Shown: positions 1 to 7,300 of the stretch, one piece after another
Layout of the letters: the number at the start of each line of letters is the position of its first letter
Position numbering within the stretch: position 1 is the stretch's first letter
Origin: Planctomycetota bacterium
Lineage (GTDB): Bacteria; Planctomycetota; Planctomycetia; Planctomycetales; Planctomycetaceae
NCBI GenBank assembly: GCA_013151585.1
Contig: JAADHY010000247.1
Location: forward strand, 1 to 8,086
Length of the DNA stretch: 8,086 nt
Direction of reading: 5' to 3'
Notes under the pieces: model-generated
Database searches by the model: none
What the model saw: only the letters and a program-made list of their open reading frames with translations
Told to the model about the DNA's origin: nothing
Made by a program: the position numbers and the translations under genes

Positions 1-728
1 GGCGGCGACCGTCGCCGCCCAGGCTAAGTTTTGCTGGCTGATTTGACGCGCTCGCAGCTTGTAATTGTACGAGCGGTCGTTGCTGTGACAGATCAAGCAG
101 TCAATTTCCAGCGGGCCCGAGAGCTTCCACCGACCCGATTTCCCATCGGACTCCGCCTTCGGTGCGGAAGGCGCCTCGCCCGCACCGGACGCTGCCCCGC
201 TTTCCGCCGTTTCCTTTGTGTCGGGGTTGTTGGAATCCGCGGCGTCCGCAGGTTCGCCCAATCCGCCGCCCGGCAAGTGATGTCCGAACTTCAGCAGCAC
301 ATCCCACGGCGAGAGCCCAAGTTCATCCGGACGATACGTCCCCGGCCAACTGCGATACGACAACGGAAGCTGCGTTCCCGTGCGCAGGTCCGTCCAAATC
401 CACGGTTCGCCTGGGCGGCCGCTGTCCTCTCGGGAATCCAGCATGTTGAAATGGTGGCCGCGGGTTATGGCATCGTAAGCGTGGCACTTGCCGCATGTTT
501 TCCGCGGCGAATAGGGCGGGCTGTCGGGAGCGGTCGGATCAATCGGGTTGCCCTTTCCCGCAATTCGATCCAGTGCACGTAATCGCTGCGGCTATCGGCC
601 GTGGCAAACCGTGAGTGCTGACCGAGGGCGGGACGATTCCCGGCCACCGTCAGTCCGACCAGCACGGGAACCACTCCGAACCATCGCAGCCAATGACCTC
701 GCGTCGCGCAACGTCGTCCACTCAGCAT
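1..728 (-). CDS. Multiheme c-type cytochrome, N-terminal part, interrupted by a one-base frameshift
   Basis: This is the start of an exported c-type cytochrome that runs off the left edge of the window. The ATG at 728 has an AGGGG Shine-Dalgarno six bases upstream (735-739). It opens a typical signal peptide: arginines at residues 5, 6 and 10, then a hydrophobic core WFGVVPVLVGLTVAG, and probable cleavage near ALGQ (residues 34-37). The frame then reads SDYVHWIELRE and goes out of phase, ending at a TAA at 465-467. Adding one base in the run at 551-559 restores KGNPIDPTAPDSPPYSPRK followed by CGKCH (481-495). The frame then stays open to the left edge, with CLICH at 85-99, giving two covalent haem-binding motifs in 243 restored residues. 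Residues 165-200 are a low-complexity linker between the two motifs. The protein probably acts in periplasmic electron transfer, but its partner is unknown. The frameshift may be a sequencing error in a short homopolymer or a real inactivating mutation. Confidence 0.75.
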
Positions 729-928
729 CGATCGCCCCTGTTTTTGCCGTAATCGTTGGTTCGAACGGGAAACCGCTGGCGTGGAAACCAAGCTTGGCCC
801 CACCTGCTTTCGCTGACCCGCAAGACATTTCGGCCCGGCCCCGAGCCTCGTGGAGCCGGCAGGCCGTCTTGCTTGCTTTGGAACCGTCAAAAAATAATTT
901 GTGCGGCGCGGCATGTAGGGTGGGCTTC
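729..928. other. 200-base gap between dipeptidase and cytochrome genes
   Basis: No coding signal was found here on either strand. On the minus strand an A/T-rich stretch (about 885-900) follows the palindromic repeat at 915-970. It contains TTGACG at 885-890, which resembles a -35 box, but there is no acceptable -10 box 16-18 bases further on. The Shine-Dalgarno of the cytochrome gene (AGGGG, 735-739) is the only site I can support. A promoter for the cytochrome gene could lie here, but the sequence does not show it clearly. Confidence 0.4.
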
Positions 929-970
929 CTAGCCCGTCAAAAAAGCGACGGACAGGGATGTCCATCCTGC
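915..970. repeat. Paired palindromic (REP/BIME-like) repeat at the end of the dipeptidase frame
   Basis: Two 24-base arms, 915-938 and 947-970, face each other across an 8-base spacer of mostly A. They match at 17 of 24 positions as an inverted repeat. Each arm also folds by itself: GGGCT-TCCT-AGCCC at 922-935 and GGACA-GGGA-TGTCC at 950-963. Several differences between the arms fall in pairs that keep both small stems intact, as expected for structured repeats. On the minus strand the second hairpin is followed after five bases by six T, so it could act as a weak terminator for the dipeptidase transcript. The stop codon of the long dipeptidase frame (929-931) lies inside the left arm. Confidence 0.7.
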
Positions 971-2536
971 AAATGAGCACGTTATTCTATGACGCCCCCT
1001 TTCCGACAAGCGCAGCCGTTTCAGACCAGCGTTGTTGGTGGTGCGGTGTGGGAGGAACCTTCTGCGGAAGGCCGATCGCGAAGGTGCTGGCATTTTGGAG
1101 AAACCACGCCCATTGCACAAGGCAATAGAAGGATGCTGGGCCAACGGGGTACCGTCAGCGGCGGGAAACTCATTCGTGCCGGCTGCGGCCGGCGCTGGCT
1201 TTTGCAGCTTGGCCGCGACAGCTTCCGCTTGCCGCCACACTCGCAAAAGGTTTCCCGCCCAGATTTTCGCGATCTGGGATTCCGTGTAGCCGCGGCGCAA
1301 GAGCTCGGCCGTGACGCGGGGCGCTTCTGCGTGATTGCTGAAACCGTGGACGCCTCCGCCGCCGTCAAAGTCCGATCCAATGCCGACGTGGTCGATGCCA
1401 GCCACTTTCACCGCGTGATCGATGTGGTCGACGAAGTCTTGCACCGTGGCCCGAGGAAACTCCACGTCGATCCGTTTCATCGCCACGGCGAACTGACGGC
1501 GCTTCTGTTTTTTTACCGCACGCAGATTCGGTCGGTTGTTTTTCCAGGGAATGTCCAAACGCTCGGCTAGCCGCCGGATCGCATGCTCCCGCGCCGGAGG
1601 CGGGGCCTTCAAAAAGCTCGCAACAGCCACCACCTGAACCACGCCTCCATGAGCAGCCAGGGCTCTCAGTTGTTTGTCGCTGAGGTTTCTGGGATGGTCC
1701 CGCAGGGCGCGACATCCGGAGTGCGAGGCGATGAGCGGGGCCCGCGACGCCTCCAGCACATCCCAGAACGATTTCGGGGCAATATGCGAAACGTCGATCA
1801 TCATTCCCAAGCGATTCATCTCGGCCACGACGCGCCGGCCAAAAGGGCTCAGGCCGTCATGTTCGCTCGGATCGTCGCCCAGCTCTTTTCTGGGATTGCA
1901 AGAATCGCAAATCTGGTTGTGGCCATTGTGGCTGAGCGTGATGTAGCGAGCGCCGAGCCCGTAGAACTTACGAAGGTTGGCCAAATCCTCCCCGATGGGG
2001 TAGCCGTTCTCCACACCGATCGCGATCGCTCGCTTGCCGGACTGGACGATTTGCAGCAGCTCGTCCACCGACGTCGCCAGCGCACACCGTTCGGGGTAAC
2101 GTTCCGTCAAACGACGGATGGCCCGGAACTTGTCCCTGGCCGCGGCCATGGCCTGAGCGTATCCGTGGGCGTCGCGTTTGCCCTGAGCAACGTACACAAT
2201 CAGGAAGACGGCGTCGATGCCGCCACGCTCCATTTTCACCAGATCGCACTGGAGTTTCGGATTGTCGATACCCGGATCCAACGCGTCCGTTGCATAAGTT
2301 CGGCCTTCGATGTCGACGTGCGTGTCCAGCGTGAGAATGCGACGGTGAATCGCCTGGGCCCGCGCCAGCCACGTTTCGTCCCCAGTTGCCCCAGTTGCCC
2401 TCGGCGTTTGACCGGCCAGCTCCCCGCCGCAGACTGGAGCCAACGGCACCGCCACCAACCGGCAGAGCGCGACCGTCAGGCACGCCAGCCACGCTCGGGC
2501 TTCACTTACTGCGCGCTCTTGGTTGACCCATCTCAT
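929..2536 (-). CDS. Secreted membrane dipeptidase, peptidase family M19 (renal dipeptidase-like)
   Basis: This is a zinc-dependent dipeptidase of family M19, which hydrolyses dipeptides, in some members those with D-residues at the C-terminal side. The di-zinc site is complete: DTHVD (His73, Asp75), the bridging Glu176 in GVENG, His251 in DVSH, His272 in SHSG and Asp389 in GSDFDG. The block FVDHIDHAVKVAGIDHVGIG (368-387) is characteristic of the family. I chose the ATG at 2536 because it starts directly with a signal peptide (LACLTVALCRLVAVPLAPV, residues 18-36) and has GGAAGAG ten bases upstream (2547-2553). The same frame is open to an ATG at 2632, which would put 32 extra residues before the signal. 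Cys36 is not in a lipobox, so export is probably by ordinary signal cleavage. The family domain ends near residue 445. The last 90 or so residues are basic, show no recognisable domain and run into a palindromic repeat, suggesting loss of the original stop. A 9-base tandem duplication at 2380-2397 adds a TGA residue repeat after the signal peptide. Confidence 0.93.
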   Translation of the reverse strand: MRWVNQERAVSEARAWLACLTVALCRLVAVPLAPVCGGELAGQTPRATGATGDETWLARAQAIHRRILTLDTHVDIEGRTYATDALDPGIDNPKLQCDLVKMERGGIDAVFLIVYVAQGKRDAHGYAQAMAAARDKFRAIRRLTERYPERCALATSVDELLQIVQSGKRAIAIGVENGYPIGEDLANLRKFYGLGARYITLSHNGHNQICDSCNPRKELGDDPSEHDGLSPFGRRVVAEMNRLGMMIDVSHIAPKSFWDVLEASRAPLIASHSGCRALRDHPRNLSDKQLRALAAHGGVVQVVAVASFLKAPPPAREHAIRRLAERLDIPWKNNRPNLRAVKKQKRRQFAVAMKRIDVEFPRATVQDFVDHIDHAVKVAGIDHVGIGSDFDGGGGVHGFSNHAEAPRVTAELLRRGYTESQIAKIWAGNLLRVWRQAEAVAAKLQKPAPAAAGTNEFPAADGTPLAQHPSIALCNGRGFSKMPAPSRSAFRRRFLPHRTTNNAGLKRLRLSERGRHRITCSFAGWTSLSVAFLTG

Positions 2537-2652
2537 CAGCGAGTCACTCTTCCAGGTCACGGGGCCAGACGCATCCGCCTGCCCACCGGAAGCAGCCGCC
2601 CGGGCGCACGACACACTTTGCGATTTCCACATCCGGCCGCAGTGGAGCGGTC

Positions 2653-2703
2653 CCCTCTCCCGCGTGCGGGAGAGGGTGGCCGCCGAAGGCGGTCGGGTGA
2701 GGG
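2653..2703. repeat. Double-hairpin palindromic repeat, copy 1
   Basis: A perfect 11-bp stem, CCCTCTCCCGC (2653-2663) with GCGGGAGAGGG (2666-2676), is followed by a second hairpin CCGCC-GAA-GGCGG (2680-2692) and the tail GGTCGGGTGAGGG. Read on the minus strand, the order is CCCTCACCC, then the small hairpin, then the large hairpin. The copy at 2872-2920 has the same order on the plus strand, so the two copies face in opposite directions. It belongs to the general class of short intergenic palindromes. Confidence 0.75.
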
Positions 2704-2735
2704 CTCTCCGATCGGTTTCAAACAGTAAACGGAAG

Positions 2736-2759
2736 ACGCTAGGCTCCGGTGCTTAGCGT
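2736..2759. repeat. 9-bp hairpin
   Basis: ACGCTAGGC (2736-2744) pairs with GCTTAGCGT (2751-2759), with one G-T pair, across a TCCGGT loop. It lies between the first double-hairpin repeat and the direct-repeat copy at 2771. It may form one composite element with that repeat. There is no T-run on either side, so a terminator role is not supported. Confidence 0.55.
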
Positions 2760-2770
2760 TTGTGAGTTGA

Positions 2771-2800
2771 ACCGCACGCTAGCGCGTTGCGTTCACTCCG
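2771..2800. repeat. 30-base direct repeat, copy 1
   Basis: This stretch matches 3201-3230 at 24 of 30 positions with no gap, in the same orientation and exactly 430 bases away. It contains the palindrome CGCTAGCG at 2777-2784, which the other copy has lost, and ends in the shared GCGTTCACT. It looks like a dispersed intergenic repeat rather than a gene remnant. Confidence 0.55.
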
Positions 2801-2806
2801 TTGGGG

Positions 2807-2828
2807 GTAGCCCGGATTGAGCGGAGCG
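2807..2828. repeat. Half-copy of a REP-like intergenic repeat
   Basis: The stretch beginning GTAGCCCGGATTGAGCGG resembles the left half of a common bacterial intergenic repeat whose full form ends in AATCCGGG and folds back on CCCGGATT. Here the right half is missing, and the sequence continues into unrelated CCTCTCGAGACC. Recognition is from memory of the repeat type, so confidence is limited. Confidence 0.4.
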
Positions 2829-2871
2829 CCTCTCGAGACCTCTGCGCCGACTCGAGCCATCCTGCCCCCCT

Positions 2872-2920
2872 CCCTCATCCGCCCTTCGGGCCCCTTCTCC
2901 CCCGGACGGGAGAAGAAGGG
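2872..2920. repeat. Double-hairpin palindromic repeat, copy 2 (inverted relative to copy 1)
   Basis: CCCTCATCCG is followed by a small hairpin GCCC-TTC-GGGC (2881-2891) and a larger 8-bp stem CTTCTCCC (2894-2901) with GGGAGAAG (2908-2915) around a CCGGAC loop. The order and sequence match the reverse complement of 2653-2703, with changes that keep the stems paired. The two copies are about 170 bases apart in opposite orientation and could pair with each other over a longer range. Confidence 0.7.
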
Positions 2921-3200
2921 ACTTCGTTTCGCACACGGACTTCCGAGTGTGGCCGTGCAGCCATCCAAACGCCGTCGTGCGCCCCGACGAGGCCATTTGC
3001 GCAGCGTTCTCGGAGTAAAGCATAACCACGTAGCCGCCACCATATCGCGGTTGGTTTGTGAGGGCAACGGTGAAGTGTGGTCGTGTCCGACCTCGCTTGT
3101 CTCGGCCCGGCCCCGCAACTTTTCTCGACAAGACGTAGCCATTTGCCGTGTGAGCGCAAGAAGCGCGCCTGCAGTCCCGCGCCGACGGACCGGTCGCGAC

Positions 3201-3230
3201 ACCGGAAGCTGGCGCGCTGCGTTCACTTCT
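3201..3230. repeat. 30-base direct repeat, copy 2, covering a stop codon
   Basis: This copy matches 2771-2800 at 24 of 30 positions. It overlaps the last codons and the TGA stop (3225-3223 on the minus strand) of the TolB/CBM gene, so the Lys-rich end of that protein and its stop are supplied by repeat sequence. Confidence 0.5.
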
Positions 3231-4266
3231 TTTTTCTGGGCGCCGGTTTGATCTGCTTGACGACGATGTCGTCCCAGTCGACGGTCCCGGCCGGATGGTA
3301 GGCGTAGAGCATCACTCGGGCGCGCTGCGGTGTGTACTTGCTGTGTTTCGGCGTGAAATCTTCGACGTGCGTGTGCCACGGGCCGGCGGCGCCTTTCAGA
3401 TTCTGCTGACTGCGGTAAACTTCCCGCCACTGCTCCTTGAACCTGCGCACGCGGGACGTTGTCTTGAAGAAGTCATAGCACTTGATGAAAACCTTGACCT
3501 GCGAGCCGGTCGTTCGGTAGCGGCAGGAGAAACGATACGTTGCGCCCTCTTCGACCGGGAAGAACTTGCTGTAGTACAAGACGCCGGTCGTATCCGCCAC
3601 GCTGGCTGGGAACTTCATCCGGATGAACCGGTTACCGCTTTCGGTCTCCCATGTAACCCACTTGGGCAGGGGATCCCAACCGTCCGGATGTGAGCGGCCT
3701 TTTTCGAAAGAACCGTTCGTCACGAGGTTGGGACCTTCGCGCCAGCGGCGTTCGGCTTCCGGATCGGGCCCGGGCGGCTCTTCTGGCCTCTTGCCATGCA
3801 GCTTCATCAGCATGTTCTTGACATAAAGATGCGGAATCTCGCTGACTGTCTTGGTGCGGTGTTGTCCGTCGTAGATCACGACCGGACGGTCGCCGCTGAA
3901 ATCGACCACTTTGATGCCCAAGTCATATACGTCGCGTTCGTGAGGGGGGACGCGTTCCACTGAGCCCCAGATGGCAATATCGCCACCGAACTCCTCACGC
4001 AAGACTTTGCCCACTTCTTCGATCGGCGTGTCGTAGCCGGGATGAAACTTAATCCGTTCGCACACGTCGCGGACGTCGAGCATGGTTTGCGGGATGACGA
4101 ATTTGCCTTCCCGCTCCAGCTTCTTCCAGATCATTTCGCCGACCATTTGGCCGTAGCGGCCTTTGTCGAACTTCGATTCGAAGTCGAAAGGGATGACGAC
4201 CTTGGCGTTGTCGTCGGCCGTCAGCGCCAAGGCGACCATTGCGATCCACAGACCAGCCGTGCTCAT
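3223..4266 (-). CDS. Exported protein with TolB/CsgG-like N-terminal domain and CBM4/9-like C-terminal domain
   Basis: I do not recognise this 347-residue protein as a named family, but two domains can be proposed. Residues 1-17 (MSTAGLWIAMVALALTA) look like a short signal peptide, although it lacks positive charges. Residues 21-158 have the pattern of TolB N-terminal/CsgG-type domains: a first strand KVVIPFDF, the helix GQMVGEMIWKKLEREGKFVI, and later EEVGKVLREEFGGDIAIWGSV, where such domains test for presence and add a strand. A Pro/Glu-rich linker (160-175) follows. Residues 178-340 look like a CBM4/9 or galactose-binding-like beta-sandwich, opening with NLVTNGSFEKG, then PDGW, and closing with VDWDDIVVKQI. 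The start at 4266 is fixed by a strong Shine-Dalgarno. The ATG at 4287 in the same frame lies upstream of that site, though it would add a charged N-terminus. The gene is 72 bases after the DUF4175-like gene and probably shares its transcript. A periplasmic binding role, perhaps for polysaccharide, is inference. Confidence 0.8.
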   Translation of the reverse strand: MSTAGLWIAMVALALTADDNAKVVIPFDFESKFDKGRYGQMVGEMIWKKLEREGKFVIPQTMLDVRDVCERIKFHPGYDTPIEEVGKVLREEFGGDIAIWGSVERVPPHERDVYDLGIKVVDFSGDRPVVIYDGQHRTKTVSEIPHLYVKNMLMKLHGKRPEEPPGPDPEAERRWREGPNLVTNGSFEKGRSHPDGWDPLPKWVTWETESGNRFIRMKFPASVADTTGVLYYSKFFPVEEGATYRFSCRYRTTGSQVKVFIKCYDFFKTTSRVRRFKEQWREVYRSQQNLKGAAGPWHTHVEDFTPKHSKYTPQRARVMLYAYHPAGTVDWDDIVVKQIKPAPRKKK

Positions 4267-4271
4267 AGCCG

Positions 4272-4279
4272 TTCCTTCC
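4272..4279 (-). promoter_or_regulatory. Ribosome binding site that decides the start of the TolB/CBM gene
   Basis: On the minus strand GGAAGGAA ends five bases before the ATG at 4266. It lies inside the extra codons of the alternative ATG at 4287, so that upstream start could not use it. This supports the shorter 347-residue protein. Confidence 0.7.
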
Positions 4280-4338
4280 CGATGCAAAGCTCGCGCGACG
4301 TGGAGATCAGCTCGCGCTGATTCCGCTTTCTGCTTTGT

Positions 4339-7300
4339 TTACTCGCCGTTCGCAATCCGCTCGAAGTAACTGCGGTTTAGCTGTTCCCAGCCCGTGGGAG
4401 ACGCTTCGCCCATGTTGCCCAGAATCTTCTTCCGGATTTCTTTGGGGATGTTGGCCGTCGTGTCGGTCTTCACTTCGGTTTGCTCGGTGAGTTGACTGCG
4501 CAGGTCGCCGAAGCCTTCCAACACGATGTCCCGACGCCGCAAAGCCGAGCGGAAATGGCCGGACCGCAGGTGTTGTTCGACCCGTTTCATCTGCTCGATC
4601 AGCTTGTCCAGATCGGCCGTGTTGTAGTTGGCGATTTTGAACTGGAGCTTGATGGTTTCGGCCTTGTTGCGGAGTGTTGCCTGTTGGCCCGCCAACCGTT
4701 GCAGCTCACGTTTGAGGGGCGGCGGGATGGGCCCTTCCAGCCCTTCGCCGCCCTGGCCGCTTTCTTTTCCGCCACCGGTGGAGCCTCCGACCGGATCGGT
4801 GCTGGTGTCTTTGACCTGTCCGGCTTCGAACGGATCGGGCGTCAACCGAGTCGGCGTTTTGCGACCGCCTTTTCCGACGGCCTCTTCCCCAACAAACTCA
4901 CCGCTTGATTTCCCCGACCGGCCTTCGCCGCTGCGACCGCCGATTTCACTGGTATTCGGCAGCCGATTGCCCGTCACGCCCTTGGCGCTCATGTTGGAGA
5001 TGGGCCCGTCCGCAGCGTCCCAGCCGGCGCCCTTGTCCAGCGAGTCGGCCCAACTGCTCGTGATGTCTTCCATCTCATCAAACAGGTCCTCCTCTTCTTC
5101 CATCAGTTCGCCGACCAGGTCCTCCAGCTCCGTGGGCAACTCGGCCATTGGGGCTTCCCGCATGGCGTCCGTTAGCGGCTCCTCCTGACTCCACTGCTCT
5201 CGGTCGGGCGAATCGGGCAGCCACTTTTCGATGTTGGTTTTTATCTCCTCGGCCATCTCAGCTCCGAGCTGTTCCAGCGGTACGGCGATCTCAGCCGATT
5301 TCTTCAGCAACGCGTCCTCGGCCATTTTGATTTCCGTTTCGATCTCGATCAGCTCCGCCAGCAACGAGGGGTTAGAAAAATCCTGTTCGGGGAGCCGATC
5401 CAGAGCGTTGTGAGCTTCGTTCATAAACTTCGACCAGTCGTCCTCGGTGGCCGCCAGTTCCTTCAACTTTTGCTCTTCTTCCTCAGTGAAGTCCTCGACC
5501 GGCTTCTTCGCAAGGTCTTCGGTCGCTTCGATGACGCGACGTTGTTCTTTCAGGAATTCTTCCAGCTTTTTGCTGAGGTCTTGCAGGTGGCCGACCACGT
5601 CGTCGGGCAGGTCACCGCCCGGCCGCTTCTCCATCTGAGCGAGCGTTTTGCTGGTTTCGGCTCGGGCGATGTCCAGCAGCTTGCGAAGGATGTCCAGGAT
5701 ATCGTCTTGGACGTTGACCAGGTCGGACGCCGACTCGTGCAGCTTCTCCACCACCTGGCTCGACACGACTTCTTCCGCTTTGGCGATCGCCTCTGCCATC
5801 CGGCCTTGGGCCAAGTTGCCGAGAGTGGCCTTGAACGGAGCGAGGACGGACTGCTTTTCGCTGATGCTGTCCGCCAGGCGCTGCGTCTTTTGCTGAATCT
5901 GACGCTGGCTGTCGCGGACCGTTTCAGCCGTGCTGCGCTGCTTCTGGGCCAGACGCTTGGCGGTTGTTAGCGGGGTGGCCTGGGTGCGAGCTTCCGTCTG
6001 CTGTTTGTAAATCCGCCAGAGTTGGCGGCGAAACTCTTCCAAGGTTTTCAGTTTTCCGGTGAAGTAGGCATCTCGATCAATGATGCGAATTCGCCGAAGG
6101 GCCGTGGCCGCTTGCTGCGGTCCGACAGACTGCCCGTTCAGCGAGGCTTGCCGGTTGTCATGAGCGACAGCTCGGTACAGGAGGACGGTTCCCCCCGGCA
6201 ACGAGTCGGGCAGCTTCCAGTGGAAACGAACGCGGGGGCTTTTCGCGTCCTGGAATTTCTGCCAGACCTGCAGCGGTTCTTCGCCCGAATCGTCTTCGGT
6301 GGCCTGACGACTTCGGAGCTCGATTCGCGAGATGCCGTAATCGTCCTTCGACCGGATCTCGATCGTGACCGTCTCTCCGGCCGCCGCCGTGATCTCGGGC
6401 GCGGGTGTGGTGATCTCGACCGTGGGTGCTTGGTCCAAGGTCACTCGGATCGGATAACGGGCCGACTCGTCATTTGTGTTGCCGCGATCGTCTCTCAAAT
6501 GAATCGTGTAAAAGCCACTTTCGACGATCGGGAACGTCGCCACCGCTTCAGGCTTCGTCCTCCGAGCCAAAGCCGTGAACTCTTTGGTTCCCACCCGTAC
6601 AACGGCCGTCTGCACGATGTCCAGCGTTGTGATGTGCAGCTCGACCTGCGTGTATTGCGGCGCTTCAATGGCTCCGCCCTTCAGCTCGACCGTCTCTTCC
6701 GGCCGTCCGATGTAAGCCGGGTAGCGATACGTGGCCGAAAGCGCCCGAACGGTCGGTCGGTCGAAAACCCGTACGTCGAAGTGCTGCGTCTGCGTACCGG
6801 CAATTTCAAGACGGTATCGGAACGAATCGGTGACTTTCGGAAAAATGAAGCTGTACTGATCGTACTTTTCGGACGGAAGCAAGGCGTAGGTGTGTTCCGC
6901 TCCGTCGGTCCCGATCGCCACGACGACCCCTTCGTAGGCCTTGCCTTCCGGATTATCAACTTTCGCTGTGACGGTAAAACTGCTGCCCTTGAGCACCTGG
7001 GCATTGCCCGGGGTGACTTCCAAGATGCGCACAGCTCCAAGGGTCGGCACGAACTTCGTCGGATGAAACAACCGGTAGACAGAATTTGACCACGCGGGGA
7101 AAAACGCGTGGCAAGCGATCGCTGCTCCCGCGATGACGCCGCCGATGAGCATCGCCACGGCCAGATCACGCGGAGTCTGCATCGCCAGTTCCATTCGTTG
7201 CCGCCAGGTCAAGCGGTACGGAGCGGCCGCTAAGGGAACCGATTCGGCGCGCCGAGTGGCTTGGTTGATGGCCGCTTTGCGCAGCAACTTCGACGGACAG

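Larger units (their letters stand above)
2537..3222. other. 686-base intergenic region filled with short repeats
   Basis: Long open frames cross this stretch because of the high GC content, but their translations are rich in Arg, Ala, Ser and Pro and show no domain, so I regard it as non-coding. It holds two opposed double-hairpin repeats (2653-2703 and 2872-2920), a 9-bp hairpin (2736-2759), a 30-base direct repeat (2771-2800 and 3201-3230, the second copy extending into the next gene) and a half REP-like sequence (2807-2828). A small hairpin CCGGT-CGCGAC-ACCGG at 3190-3205 lies about 20 bases past the stop of the TolB/CBM gene but has no T-run. Between 2921 and 3190 I see no structure beyond a weak imperfect stem near 2932-2951. 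The promoter of the dipeptidase gene should lie here, but I cannot identify it with confidence. Confidence 0.6.

Noticed and set aside
545..565. Programmed ribosomal frameshifting in the cytochrome gene
   Set aside because: The codons in use (CGG GAA AGG) do not form an X XXY YYZ slippery site, and tRNA re-pairing in the minus-one frame would be poor. A simple deletion explains the data better.
31..582. Plus-strand open frame of 183 codons
   Set aside because: It is antisense to the two haem-binding motifs of the cytochrome. Its Arg/Ala-rich product has no recognisable feature.
862..890. TTGACG as a -35 box for the cytochrome gene
   Set aside because: The position 17 bases further on reads ACGGCC, which is not a -10 box, so no promoter can be claimed.
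2410..2440. Lipobox around Cys36 of the dipeptidase
   Set aside because: The residues before the cysteine are A-P-V, which does not fit the lipobox rule of Leu at -3 and Gly, Ala or Ser at -1.
1583..2728. Plus-strand open frame of 381 codons
   Set aside because: It lies opposite the M19 dipeptidase, whose catalytic motifs are complete on the minus strand. The plus-strand translation shows no domain and is a high-GC shadow.
2753..3430. Minus-strand open frame of 225 codons
   Set aside because: It starts inside the TolB/CBM gene in another frame and crosses several palindromic repeats. The product is Arg-rich and without a domain.
4264..4287. ATG at 4287 as the start of the TolB/CBM protein
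   Set aside because: The strong Shine-Dalgarno at 4272-4279 lies downstream of it and fits only the ATG at 4266.
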